From NCBI GenBank assembly GCA_013339895.1, contig JABACO010000009.1:7854253-7918252 (forward strand): a stretch of 64,000 nt of DNA. The letters are read 5' to 3'. The notes beneath the pieces were generated by a model. It saw only the letters and a list, made by a program, of their open reading frames with translations. It was not told the origin of the DNA and did not search any database. The position numbers and the translations under genes were made by a program. This DNA comes from Ephydatia muelleri. Lineage: Eukaryota > Porifera > Demospongiae > Spongillida > Spongillidae. This document shows positions 11,752 to 22,930 of this stretch, piece after piece; within the stretch, counting starts at the first letter, position 1; each line of letters starts with the position of its first letter.

Positions 11752-12398
11752 CTAACTCTTTGAACGCCAAGTACATGCATTCTCACACAACCATATAATC
11801 ATTTGTATTATGCATGTCAGTGTTCTGTGTATTACAAAGAATCGCTTTGAATACCATGTTGCACATTTACGTACATGCAATTCAGTGACATGCATGTAAA
11901 CCAGCCATGTAGATGCTGAAGTCAAACCTTGGTGGGGCATTGGGGTGTAGGCGCATCTTTTGTGCCCATCTTTACCTCACACATACGACAAACCATACTT
12001 ATTATGAACTGGAAAAGGCATAGAGATGGAGTGAACTGGCATTTTAAACATGTTGTACACCGATCATCCGGTTATGTTGCCACTGCAAATCATGAGTGGG
12101 GTTCAATATTTTGTCAAAGTCCCATCATCATCCGGTTATGTTGTCACTAATGTGGGACACACATTCCTGTTCTGGGAGTAAATAACATATAGTGAAGTCA
12201 TCTGAACAATGTGCTCTTCAGAAGAAACATAATTACTACAGTTGTAAACAAACATGTCATGTACTTATAAGGTCACAATTGCAACAAGTATTTGCATGCA
12301 TGCATTATGAAGTGTCGATCCACACGTATAGAATTCATAACGGTTGTGTCGATATGCATGCATGCATATATGAACTAGCATGGCGTCCAAAGAGCTAA
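11752..12398. mobile_element. MITE with piggyBac-like ends, copy 2
   Basis: Ends CTAACTCTTTGAACGCCAAG and GGCGTCCAAAGAGCTAA are imperfect inverted repeats matching copy 1. Internal sequence also matches copy 1 (for example CATGTACTTATAAGGT and GTGAAGTCATCTGAA), with indels. Non-coding. Confidence 0.55.
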
Positions 12399-12479
12399 AG
12401 ACAGCGCGGTTGCGCCAGACAAAGACGCCACAGATAGTACTAGCAGGCTAAGGAGATTGCATGCTATATCAACAGTACA

Positions 12480-12760
12480 AATACTATATTAATCTTTGAT
12501 GGAAAACGGGGCCGGGGGTAGGGGATACTTTTCCCTAGAGGGGGATACTTTTCCCTAGGAAATAATATCCGGGGGGACACATTTTCCTAGGATATAATGT
12601 CCGGGGGGACACTTATTCCAGGGGGACACTTCCCAAATCTCCGGAGAATTGGGGATCCCCGGCCCCAAAACAGCGGAGATTTGGGGATCACCCGTCCCTA
12701 AATCACCGGAGAATTGGGGACCCCTTCGTAGAATTAGGGACCCCATGTAACGATTTTGAT
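12480..12760. repeat. Degenerate G-rich tandem repeat
   Basis: Repeated blocks such as GGGGGACACTT, GGGGATACTTTTCCCTAG and CCGGAGAATTGGGGA. Related text occurs at 48540-48617 and about 62335-62400, so it is an interspersed low-complexity family. Confidence 0.6.
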
Positions 12761-13424
12761 ATAGATTCGCTGTATATACATACTTCTGAGCAACGACATG
12801 TGCTGGCAGCCAGTTGGTCAGAAGTATGTATATATAGCTCATATACACAATATACTTTGGACAGCACAAAGCTTAGAACAAACGGAATGAGATGATCGAT
12901 TGCAATACATCCAATGCCATACAAACAGAAGCGTATACGCGTAACGTTGTTATTCTGCTGACTGAGAGGGAGCCCAGGCTTTAGCAACAGCTAGATCGAT
13001 GGCATTGTGATGGAAGGCTTTACTTTGTGATGAACCTCTCGTGCACATTATGAAAGATCAGAGCGAAGAAGGGAGAAGGCAAGACTGCAACGTATCCAAG
13101 CAATAGTTAAGCTAGTCTCTTGTACATTTACCCATCCCTCCTGATGTTGAAAAGACAAGTGGGGTGAAGGAGCCATGCTCTATTTCACGTACAGTGTATA
13201 TACGTTGGTCATACGATCTCTGGTCATTATAGAGTTTCGGTGTTGTGATGAGTTACTGATTAATTCAAGTAATGGTTTTAAAACATTATTATCGTGCAAC
13301 ACACAATTATTGAAAACTCGTCGAAGGTGGCATTTGTGAGAACTCATGACGGTAGCGTTTTATTTATGTAGCGTTCAGCAGCCACATCATAAGCAACTCT
13401 ATAGTGCCTTCCAACGCCAAGGTG
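12685..13424 (-). repeat. 0.7-kb duplicated block, inverted copy of 47890-48620
   Basis: Reverse-complement match to 47890-48620 across almost its whole length, including the retroelement tail described there. Homology stops near CAACTCTATAGTGCCTT. This copy carries its own small indels around 12760-12960. Confidence 0.8.
12960..13345 (-). mobile_element. Retroelement ORF C-terminal fossil, copy 1
   Basis: Minus-strand counterpart of the fragment at 47956-48310, which carries a GSFTPLVFSTSGGMG motif and a WIRCRLAFSLLRS motif. These are seen at the C-end of reverse-transcriptase-type ORFs in marine invertebrates. Broken; the class is not certain. Confidence 0.45.
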
Positions 13425-13696
13425 TGTTATGTCATAGATGGACATTTGTAACTACAAGTCCTGTACGAAGGCATCCAGACACCCTATTAAATTTTCCGCC
13501 CTAGGCAACAGTGTCTCAATTACAACCAGTGACAATCCGTCCCCTCAACACTGGGAGTGACCGCAACCACTGCCATAAGGTATGTCATTTGGGTAGATAA
13601 AGATGGCACAGCGAGACACCGCCCTCTTCAGTGCAAACATGACGTATGGGCCTATTCGGTGCCAACATGACCAATGGAACTTTAATGGTCCCCTTC

Positions 13697-13860
13697 TATG
13701 ACCAACAGTAGTGAGGCTATGGTCTTCATCGCCGTCATTTAGATCTGACGTTTCTGCGATGCAGCCAAAGAAATTTTCCACATTTATACTTCGCTTCGTC
13801 CTATCATACGTCGTGTTTCCTTCATACCAGGCACTGCTTATAAGCATGCTCTCACATACG
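13697..13860 (-). pseudogene. FReD relic: promoter and first codons, inverted
   Basis: Minus strand repeats the FReD promoter (TATAAA-type box with GACGAAGCGAAG) and the first codons of the signal peptide, then homology stops near 13697. The rest of this copy lies on the plus strand just downstream, so the copy was split and one part inverted. Confidence 0.7.
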
Positions 13861-13869
13861 CTTGTACAT

Positions 13870-15017
13870 GTACAATTACAATGAGTCTAGCAGCCACTGT
13901 GGCCAGCAAAACCAGAGCTACCACCTCCACCTCTTCTACAAGTACTGTCACATTCCGATCATCTTACAATTAAAACTGAGGTCCATTTATCGAGGAACTA
14001 ATCATAACATGCGTGTATATCGGAAGACATTAATAAAATACACTCACAGCACATGTACGCACAACTATAGCTTTATTCTTACTGAGCAGCAAAAATCATA
14101 CGTGGCAATCAGTCAGAGTTATGCATTGTAATCTACCAGGAACGAGAGAGCATGCTTACAAGCAGTGCCTGGTAGCAGAACGCGATATTGCAAAAGACGT
14201 TAGCAATTTGGTCAGCAGCCTTGGACAGACAGCTCCTGTTACCGGACCACCTAAGACAGGTTAGATTACAATACAGGTAGCTATATGGCGTCAATCATTT
14301 ATTTATTTCACAGAGCTAATACAAGCTGGAAAGAACGACGATTTGCTAATTGGAGCTAGAATACTGGAAGAACTTCATACCGTAGATGGTTAGCGAGCGT
14401 GCATGCATGGATGTGCCAAAGTGTGCATGAATAAACGATTTTGTAACGTGAATGAGCATTGGTTCCAATGAATGGCACCGCTATCCAGCCTACAAGTACA
14501 CGTACATGCATTGAATGAGTGTGCATTTTTTTGTTGAATACAACCAAATAATTTTGCATGAATGCATGCAGATAAAAAAAATGTTCCTGTCGCAGGACCA
14601 CCAAAAACAGTAAAGGAATCCGAGGACAACGACAGGTCGAGCGATGCTTTAATCCAGGAAGACGAAGTTGGTAAGTATTATATTATACACGTGTACATGG
14701 TATAAAACATAGTTTGATCCTGACTGAATGGCTTGCACGCTAGTACTATACATCAGTAATGTGCATGATGGAACAATAGGCGTTCACATGCTGCAGGCTG
14801 TTATCCAGGGCCCATGTGTATCATTATTATCATTATTATTGTAATAATAATATACAACAGTATAACAATAATATACAATAATATAACATGATGCATGCAT
14901 GTGTGATATTAGATGGTTGGACGTTGCACATTGCGCATCGCACATCACTCTAGTGTTTTATCAGATGCCATCCACGATGAAGACGAAGATAAAATTTGTA
15001 CATGCACTTCATATCCA
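13870..15017 (+). pseudogene. FReD relic, exons 1(part)-4, truncated
   Basis: Reverse-complement match to 8570-9850. Recognisable: part of exon 1 ending 14259, exon 2 at 14314-14388, exon 3 at 14596-14670 and the start of exon 4 from 14965. Splice borders of exons 2 and 3 are kept. Exon 4 stops at about 15017 at a copy of the 270-bp repeat. The fibrinogen globe is absent and exon 1 lacks the start, so it cannot encode a FReD. Confidence 0.85.
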
Positions 15018-15230
15018 GAAATGGCCCATACATAGGCGGTCATCTTGCTTTTTATTTCAAATTGAATTTTAAACAAGTTTATAATGTACTATAAATCGGT
15101 CTGATTATGATATATGTACTTTGAAAAATTATTCCATTAACCATTCTTTAACTAAAATCAAGACAAAAAATTAATTTCTACCGCGCATAATTTATTCATA
15201 TAAGTATGCCATTGCGTCATCTGCCAAAAT
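15011..15230 (-). repeat. 270-bp interspersed repeat, partial copy 2
   Basis: Begins AGAAATGGCCCATACATAGG, the reverse complement of the other copies. It is more diverged toward 15230. It truncates exon 4 of the FReD relic. Confidence 0.75.
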
Positions 15231-16376
15231 TATTTAATAAATATTGGCAATAATTGTCTAATGGTGAATAAATGTGCATAATAAGTTAATTCAGCTGAGG
15301 CTGCTGGCGATGATCTGAGCCAATAGCAAGCCAGGTAGCTAAGTGGAAACCTTTTCCCTAGTCTCCTCCCCCCAATTCCCATAGGTCTAGACTGCCAGCT
15401 AGAAGGACACCCACCACCTAGCTCACTGCTAATGCATTATGGTGAAGCTATTATATTTATTGACGTCGTCATGGACACTTTTGACCTATATAGTGGGTTG
15501 TTTTCACTTGAAGTTTATTGTAAACAGTGTTCGTTTAGCCTGCATGCAGCTCGATGAATGAAGCGCGTAGGCTAGGCACGTGCACTGATACGCTTACACG
15601 CAGCATATCGAGAAATTGGCGGTCAAAAGGATTACGCGGTATTCGGTCATTGCGTAATTCAATGTCCATAGAAAATGTATGGACGCATTCAGAAAACTGC
15701 AGCTAACTGCAGAAAAAAACCAAATATTGACTAGCTGCTCTCGGATTTGCAATGTGGGGACTAGTTGACGTATTTTGTGTAGTTTTTCGGAACTTAAGTA
15801 CCTATATCCGCACTTCCACATTAATTATGCAAGGTTTCCAATGTCCATTCATTTTTTCTCATTTCCTTATTCAGTCATCAATAGTTTCCAAACCAAATGA
15901 TATTTTCCTTACCTGCTCACGGATTACATGAGAGTAATCAATGAACTTATTTATCATTATTTTTTCAGAGCTTAGGGCCTTCAAATCGCACTTCCCTTGA
16001 ATGGTTAGTGAGATACACCCCAAATTCAATGTGCCTACCACGATCATCACGTGCCACCCTATCGTCAGTCAGCCGTGCCCAGACCTGGTTGTTTTTTGAT
16101 TTTGTATTAATGACCTATACTGACTTAGCATGACCCCTTGTAAGAGTGGGCACTAATTGGGATTATATGCTGCAAAGACGGAGATGGCGATTACACAGAG
16201 GAGTTTGCCACTTATAGAATCGACACAGGAGTGCCTGGGCATGACAACCAACCAGTCTTCTTACGGAAGCATCTTGCAAGTCTCAGAGTACTAGGTTAGC
16301 ATGAATGTGACACGTACATGATTACAGTAGCTACGTCCGTAATAGGCTAAATGGTTGTGCAACTGTAATATATAAG
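15231..16376. other. Intergenic, no gene recognised
   Basis: AT-rich non-coding sequence. About 15600-15660 has weak similarity (GAAATTGGCGGTCAAAAG) to 50225-50245, perhaps an old repeat. No domain or splice pattern seen. Confidence 0.4.
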
Positions 16377-16558
16377 CAGGCCCGTAGCCAGGAAGTTAGG
16401 CGGGGGGGGGGGGGGGGGGGGGCCAAATACGAAAAGCGAGACACCTTCGGGCCTGATGCATTTTTATAAGTACATGTACCATATCTAGAAGAGGCGGAAG
16501 TTTCAAGCATCGAACGGGGGGGGAGGGAGGGGGGAATCTCCCCCTGGCTATGGGCCTG
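16377..16558. mobile_element. MITE with 5-bp target duplication
   Basis: Ends CAGGCCCGTAGCCAGG and CCTGGCTATGGGCCTG are inverted repeats with one mismatch. Both sides are flanked by ATAAG (16372-16376 and 16559-16563), a clean target site duplication. The inside holds poly-G runs and no coding. Confidence 0.8.
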
Positions 16559-16899
16559 ATAAGAGCTTACACATATAGATCTCTAAACTATCTACATGTA
16601 TGGTAACGTCTGGTACAAACAGTGGAAGCATCAAATGTACAATAGCAGTCATACACTGGCGGTACGCACTTTATTGACCTTTCCCATTGAAAAGTAATCC
16701 CTTATTAAAGATTCCACACTTTTAACTTTGCAGCAGTTAGTCTGACTTTAAGTTGAGGTGCATAAGATTTGTGTCAACTATAACATTTGAAAACTACCAT
16801 GTTTTCTCTGCCCCATATGTGTATGTACATGCAATATGGGACAGTTTCCACGAAAACGGCCCATCGCATATAATACATGACTGTATAAAATGTCTTTGT

Positions 16900-17343
16900 G
16901 TTTGAATCATTATAACTTCCGAATTATTAACGCTATCGACTTCCTATTTTCAACACTTCATACATTTTGGGGGCCTTGCACTTGACTGTGCAAGATCGCA
17001 ATGTCCAATACTCCACCGGGTTCAAATCTTTCGGTAGGAGTAATCAAATCACTTCAAATTTGGTTTGTAAATAGAGAGGTCCCTACATGCACATTTTCCC
17101 GCTTGATATGGCAGGACACAATTTGCCGCGATAGGTACAGGAACCTCTGTACCCACAAACCGAATTTTAAAAGCGATATGATTACAGGAGAACCGAAAGG
17201 TATTTGGCGGGTTTGAACCTAGTGGGGTATCATACATTGCAATACCCCAAAACGTATTTCACCATACAGAAATGGTGTAGTATGAAGTGTTGAGAATAAG
17301 AAGTCAATAGCCTTAACCGTTTGGAAGTTATAGCGATTCAAAC
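16900..17343. mobile_element. Foldback MITE-like inverted repeat, about 440 bp
   Basis: Left arm GTTTGAATCATTATAACTTC through TCAACACTTCATAC (about 16900-16965) is repeated inverted at about 17278-17343. The loop contains no gene. A related piece sits at about 39500-39545. Confidence 0.6.
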
Positions 17344-18685
17344 GCAAGGGAATTTTGAGAGGCAGTTTCCACATCCCATATATATAAATATGTGTGCATA
17401 CATGTATGTGTATGTACATGTATGTATGTGTTTTATGTACATGTATATATGTTATGTTCTTGATCTTCATGTCTTCTCAGCCTTGTAGAGACTCACTGAT
17501 GGAAGAACCATGTTGGTGATTCAGTGTCAGCTCTCTTGAACTATTCGGCATGCTCCTGCCTGAAAGAGTGCTGCAAGATGTAAAATAGGTCACAGTCAAG
17601 TTGAACTTTGATTTAGGACTATTGGAGCTAATATACATTAGTGTGTGCTTAATTGTAGTCATTTCAGTACTTCACCACAGGCCTATTTCTTGTCTGGCCA
17701 CTTAATTATATGTAAGCTTTTGTTTTAAGGAAAGAATTGCTTCCGAAGGTGAGAGTTAGGACTGATATTTGTTTTATGGGACACAAATATAAGGCATAAT
17801 CTCCCTGTCTGAAGTAATATCTGTGGATGCTACCACAGCCTCACCCATCCACTAAAGGGTACTGTCAAAAAAACTAGAGGACCCAGTTCTCATTGTTGTT
17901 GACACCTGCTGACAAGGCTTGGCTGCTCTCTGTGTCAGCACCTCATGCTGCATCCTGGCTACTGGTCACACCTCCTAGTCTTGACCTGAACTTTGAACCC
18001 AATGAACTGTAATTCTCCATCCAATGGTGGCTAGGGATGGACACGGCTAGAGGCTCCTCATGTTCTTTGTGCCCTGGCGCTACTACCTGTAAACAAGATG
18101 GTGATGTTTGTCCAGTGCCCAGCCATTGAATCACATATATGTAACAATGAGTAAACAAGCACATACATGTAATACATGTACGTTGTGGGTGCAAGGGTCA
18201 AGCATTTTAATAAAAGATGATGGTGCAGGGACTGATACAGAAAACAAAAGATAGAGGCAGCAAAAACTGTTTGTCATTTGCAATCACCCCCATGATGGGT
18301 GGGGCCTTAGGAAGAACTGTATCAAGTTTTTGAGGGGTGACTCTTTCATTGTAAGGGCATCCTGTTCAGCTGATCCTGACAAGAGAGTACATCCAATTTC
18401 AGTGATGGATCCAGGATTTCCAGTTTGTGGAGGGGGGGGGGGGGGGAACAAATGACCCATGCCAACATCCTGCTCTAGCTGGGGTATGGGGGAGTGGCTG
18501 TAAGCTCCTCCATAGGGTCTAGGGAAGAGCACATTACATTGTACTTCGACATCAACCCATATTTCAACAAGTCAAAGAGTGTATGGAAGCGCTTGTGCCT
18601 ACAGTACATGTACACAGATAACATTACATAGAGGTGTAGCTCCTCCCATGGATGTGAGATAAGATAACCACAGGCATTACCACTT
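17344..18685. other. Intergenic, no gene recognised
   Basis: Contains an ATGTACATGTAT-rich stretch (17395-17455), a poly-G tract at about 18431-18447 and short frames without motifs. Confidence 0.4.
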
Positions 18686-18688
18686 ACA

Positions 18689-18762
<74 letters not shown>

Positions 18763-18763
18763 C
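18686..18763. repeat. (CA)n microsatellite
   Basis: About 75 bp of near-perfect CA dinucleotide repeat. Confidence 0.95.
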
Positions 18764-19159
18764 CTCCTTCACAAGAAATCCAATCTTCATGTAAAGGTAT
18801 CTGCCACACTATCTGCCAATCAAGTGAAGGTCAGTATACACAGCTCACAAGATGGGTATTCATTTTAGCCAGGACAATGGTTGTGTACACCTTGGACTGC
18901 CCTTGTGGGTTTTGTGGTAGCAGTCAGGCCCCAAGGCCAACATAAACAACAGTACCTAGGGAGTATAGAAGGCCAACAGTATACCATATCAACGCTAATA
19001 GTACATGGCTACACTACACCCTTCTCCTACAACTCTCCTCTCTGCTAGTGGAGCATACTGCCCCAAACATTCATGACTCCAACAAGTCAGTACAGGGAGG
19101 ATAAATGGTATGTGTAATTTTGCCAGAGATGTCCCTGCTGGTGTACATGTACATGACTA

Positions 19160-19455
19160 CAGGAGGACAGGAGAGAGGGAGTGAGGGAGGGAGGAGGGTG
19201 GAGGGAGGGAGGAGGGGGAGGGAGGAGGAGGGGAGGGAGGGAGGGAGGGGGAGAGGGAAGGGAGGGGAGGAGGGGGAGGGTGAGGGAGGGAGGAGGTGAG
19301 GAGGAGGGGGAGGAGGGGGCGGAGGGAGGGGAGGAAGGGGAGGGGAGGGGGAGGAAGGGGGAGGGGGAGGGGGAGGGAAGGGGGGAGGGGGGAGGGGTAC
19401 GATGAGAAAGTGAGGGAGGGAGGGAGTAGGTGAGACAGAGAGAAAGAAAGGAAGG
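19160..19455. repeat. Polypurine GGGAGG tract
   Basis: Nearly 300 bases of G and A only on the plus strand, built from GGGAGG/GAGGGAGG units and broken by only a few pyrimidines. Long open frames here (poly-Gly/Glu/Arg or poly-Pro/Ser) are artefacts of base composition. Confidence 0.95.
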
Positions 19456-19696
19456 AGGAGAGAGGGATAAGAGCAAAGAAAGATGGAACACAAACTAAGT
19501 GATTGAAGTACAATGTACCTGGGCAGGCTGGCTGCAGCACTGATGACGCCCAAACCATGTTTCCAACTGGAGTGCAGTGCCTGCGGGCGTGACTGGAGGA
19601 CCTGTCCAGCAGATAACGTACTGAGCACAGATCATATACATGTACCATGCACACTGTTATCTGCGCATGTTGCACACAGTAGCAGAGAAGACATAC

Positions 19697-19898
19697 ATGT
19701 ACATGTAGAAAGTGAAGGGGAGGAGGCCAGTGGTGTTGTAGCTGATCACAGTAAGGGGCAGGACACCCGCCAGAGCACCATTGCAATACAAACTGAAGTT
19801 GATGAGGATGCCATTACTGTGAGTTGGCAAGTCCCAAGACACAATGATGTAGGTGGAGCCCACATTCTGCACCGACACAGCATCAAATCCATCCGGTG
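19697..19898 (-). CDS. Fibronectin type III exon of usherin-like gene
   Basis: Minus-strand exon with a C-rich acceptor CCTTCCCCCAG and a GTATGT donor. It encodes PDGFDAVSVQNVGSTYIIVSW, DLPTHSNGILINFSLYCNG and NTTGLLPFTFY. The W in strand C, PxxxNG turn and L-x-P-F-x-Y strand are those of an FN3 module in the style of usherin, a large extracellular matrix and membrane protein. The exon itself is open and splice-competent. Exons just 5' of it carry stops, so it probably belongs to a decayed gene, though an alternative transcript cannot be excluded. It lies immediately outside the segment duplicated at 53.1-56.1 kb. Confidence 0.6.
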
Positions 19899-20984
19899 CT
19901 GGGGGAAGGAGGGGAAAGAGGATGACATCACATGCATGCACACAATGACATCACACATACATGTAAATGTATACACAGTCAGTGACACACACATACACAC
20001 GCACACACCACACAATCACGCACACCGAGGGTACCATTCAGGAGGGGATAAGACACATGCTGTAAGGGGTTGCAATGCCATATCTGCTCGTGTGCTGGGA
20101 AATCCCTCAAAGTAGACTTCATGGTCAGCAGTGGGACAATCACGTCAGTGATGGCCGCCGCGTGCACCGTATCCACGGTGACGTAGAAGGTATTGGAGGC
20201 CTGCTCAAACAGTACCACGTTGCCCCTGGCCATCACAGAGGTTACTGCCCACAGGAGGGGACTGTACCACACTCGCACCGACGTACAGCTCAACATGACT
20301 GATGAGTTCTGAAGCTCACAGTGTGCCACTGACCATCAATGAAGGTTCTGGTACTGTTGGATCCAACGACAGCTGGTCCAGAGCCCACATCAAATATTAA
20401 CCATGGCAAGCCGCCATGCATCTTCACCCCAGGAAGTCAGTTATTACACTGTTGATCTGGTAGAAGAGAATGCCGCTGGAGTTGTAGGCATGGAACTGGG
20501 ACTGTGGCCTGGTTTATAAACCACAAAGGAACATGTGCCCGCTGAATGTAGCCAGGCCCCTACTGTCGAAGGAGGTGCCCACATCTCTGACTGGGACTTA
20601 AGGCTGGGGACTCGATGGTGCAAGGTTAGGCCAGTGATGACATAGTCGGGTTGGAGGGGAGCATTCCATTGGAGGACATGGAAGAGAATTGTGGTATTGA
20701 GGATGAGGGGGGAGCTTGGCCCACAGGTGCTAAGGGTGTGAGAAAGATACAAAGTGGTTGTCAATGACCACTTGGGGCTTTGTTGAATACAAAACACATA
20801 ACCCACACACACATCATGTGCACATGGCACACATGCATGCAAATGCTGCTTGTGTCTGCTAAGTGTACAAACTGAATGATTGACTGCCATTTTCTTTACA
20901 CAAGGCAAGAAGAGAAGGCCATAAAAATGTACCTACAACACCAAATCATACACACGTACATGTACCTGCAACACAAACAACATC

Positions 20985-21063
20985 CACACACATACATGTA
21001 AATACACACCCACACACCCACAACATACACAACACACACACACAAACAACACACACCCACACA

Positions 21064-21101
<38 letters not shown>

Positions 21102-21113
21102 ACACACACAAAT
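20985..21113. repeat. Imperfect (CA)n microsatellite
   Basis: CA repeats interrupted by CCACA and CAAACA units. The reverse-complement copy is at about 54905-55045. Confidence 0.9.
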
Positions 21114-21518
21114 GGTCCACATTACACAACGTATACATACCACTATCCAGTGTTGTGACATTGGCAACACCACCAGTCTGACATCCAGCTGTGGTACATG
21201 CTGCTTCCACAAAGCTGTACTGCGTTGACGGCTGCAGGTTATGTACCATGGAACACTGGAGGTAGTGAGAAGGGACATTCCCCAGTACGGAAACAGCTTA
21301 CACATTGCAAGCTGTGATGATCCCATTGGGAACTGAGGGGTTCAACTACATCACATTGACAGAGGAAGAGGAAGAGTGCCCGAAGCTGAGGGCTTGGAAC
21401 CCCCAATGGTGCTGTGAAAGGGACCAAGATGTGACAACCATACACAAATACACACACACACACACACGACAGTGTGCATATACATGTACATGTATGTGAG
21501 TATGCATGAATACATATG

Positions 21519-21520
<2 letters not shown>

Positions 21521-21567
<47 letters not shown>
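21521..21567. repeat. (CA)n microsatellite
   Basis: Perfect CA run. The counterpart at 54440-54497 is longer, showing length change since the duplication. Confidence 0.9.
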
Positions 21568-21570
<3 letters not shown>

Positions 21571-21736
21571 CCTCACATTGATTTTCATTGCAATACAGGG
21601 GGTGTGGCACCTACATGTACTTACACAGCATGCGGTGTGAGCGGGACAAATACAAGTGGTGGTCACAATAAATGGGTGGGGTATATATAATAATCGGAGA
21701 TCAACACTTCCAAAGGGTGGGGTTTCCCAAGAAAGG

Positions 21737-21739
<3 letters not shown>

Positions 21740-21787
<48 letters not shown>
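21740..21787. repeat. Poly-C homopolymer, about 48 nt
   Basis: An unbroken C run inside arm A. The matching G run at 54241-54265 is 25 nt. Confidence 0.95.
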
Positions 21788-21790
<3 letters not shown>

Positions 21791-22054
21791 CCCACACATC
21801 ATACTGGATCAGCAGTATTGGACAGTGCAGTCACAGCGTTCAGAGCAGTAACATTGGGAGCAGCCTTGGATGTGGGCATGGCTTGTAATATCTTCAAGCT
21901 GCAGGAGTTGCTTTGGCCACACCCACGGATGTGCAGGCCTGTACCAGTGTAAACAGTTGTAGTTCATATACAGTGTATGGTATTGGACAGGGCAGGGATT
22001 TACCGCTCCCACCCCCCTATCCACCCCCTGGTTTGCCCCCTAATTTGAATAACC

Positions 22055-22395
22055 CAGGGAGAAGGCCAACAGTATACCATATCCACACTCAACAAGGCCA
22101 ACAGAATAGGGAGAAGGCCAACAGAATAGGGAGAAGGCCAATAGTATATAGGGAGAAGGCCAACAGTATAAGGCCAAAAGTATAAAGACAAGGCGAACAG
22201 TATAGGGAGAAGACCAGCAGTACAGGGAGAAGGCCACCAGTCTAACAATAAAGGAAGATGACCAACAGTATAAGGAGACGGGCAATTAACGGTTCGAGAG
22301 TAAAGGGAGAAGGCTACCACTGGTTATAGTACAGGTAGATGTGCACCATTATAGAGAGATGGCCAACTGTACTAGTATAGAGAGAAGGCCATATC
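22055..22395. repeat. AGGGAGAAGGCCAACAGTAT minisatellite
   Basis: About fifteen degenerate units of about 18-22 bp. The reverse complement is at about 53635-53975. Related single units occur near 18960-18990. Confidence 0.85.
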
Positions 22396-22657
22396 TACTC
22401 CTTCCAAGATATGCACATACCTGTAGGGCCAAACACTACCCACTGCCGAACACACCCTACGCTACTAAATTCACATAGTATACACCTGCGTCTCAGAAGA
22501 TGAAAGCATGAAGGGCATACGTAGTTCGATCCCTGCATGCATCATTGTACCTAATTGATGCGCTCCACATCTCCAGTGCAAGTGACGCATTAATGCATCG
22601 GTTCAATTATAATTGTAATTCAAATTGTATTGATAGTTACATTGAAGTTAACCCCCA

Positions 22658-22926
22658 CTAGCTAGCCGACATAATTTTAATAATTATAGCTTTATTCTTA
22701 GATGACGCAAGGTATAACGTAATGACTACTTCGTTTATGAATAAATTATGCGCGGTAGAAATTAAATTTTGTCTTGATTGTAGTTTACGAATGGTTAATG
22801 GTATAATCTTATAAAGCACAGAATCACAATCAATCTGATTTATCGTAAATTATAAACGTGTTTGAAATTCAATTTGAAAACAAAAAGCAAGATGACCCGC
22901 CTATGTATGGGCCATTTCTCCATATG
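22658..22926 (+). repeat. 270-bp interspersed repeat, copy 3
   Basis: Full-length relative of copy 1, at the outer edge of arm A. Homology to arm B stops at its end (CCATATG). Confidence 0.85.
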
Positions 22927-22930
22927 CATC

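Larger units (their letters stand above)
20000..21985 (-). pseudogene. Usherin-like FN3/laminin G gene, decayed copy A
   Basis: Read on the minus strand: an FN3 end (about 21812-21975, with VQACTS and NVTALNAV), a second FN3 (about 21140-21420) with NLQPSTQYSFVEAACTTAGC, then laminin G pieces (about 20340-20570 and 20065-20345) including the DGQWHTVSF strand. ACTTAGC after LQPSTQY is typical of usherin FN3 modules. The second FN3 has two in-frame stops, at 21346-21348 and 21298-21300, at positions where related modules have Trp and other residues. The laminin G frame is also shifted by a G-run one base shorter than in copy B. It is a pseudogene, or an exon set no longer used. Confidence 0.7.
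19923..22930 (-). repeat. 3-kb segment, arm A of a distant inverted duplication
   Basis: Near-identical, by eye, to the reverse complement of 53101-56117. It includes usherin-like exons, CA tracts, the C/G homopolymer, the AGGGAGAAGGCCAACAGTAT minisatellite and a 270-bp repeat. The arms lie 30 kb apart. Differences are mostly in microsatellite and homopolymer lengths and single-base indels, so the duplication is young. Confidence 0.92.

Noticed and set aside
19071-19628. Long minus-strand frames rich in Pro/Ser/Leu across the polypurine tract
   Set aside because: They are forced by the GGGAGG repeat, occur in several frames at once and show no domain.
22000-22320. Trp/Pro/Ser-rich repeat peptide frames (also 53710-54027)
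   Set aside because: Translation of the AGGGAGAAGGCCAACAGTAT minisatellite, open in two frames. No start context or homologue expected.
22055-22395. CRISPR-like array of short repeats
   Set aside because: Units are contiguous and degenerate with no unique spacers, and the genome is eukaryotic.
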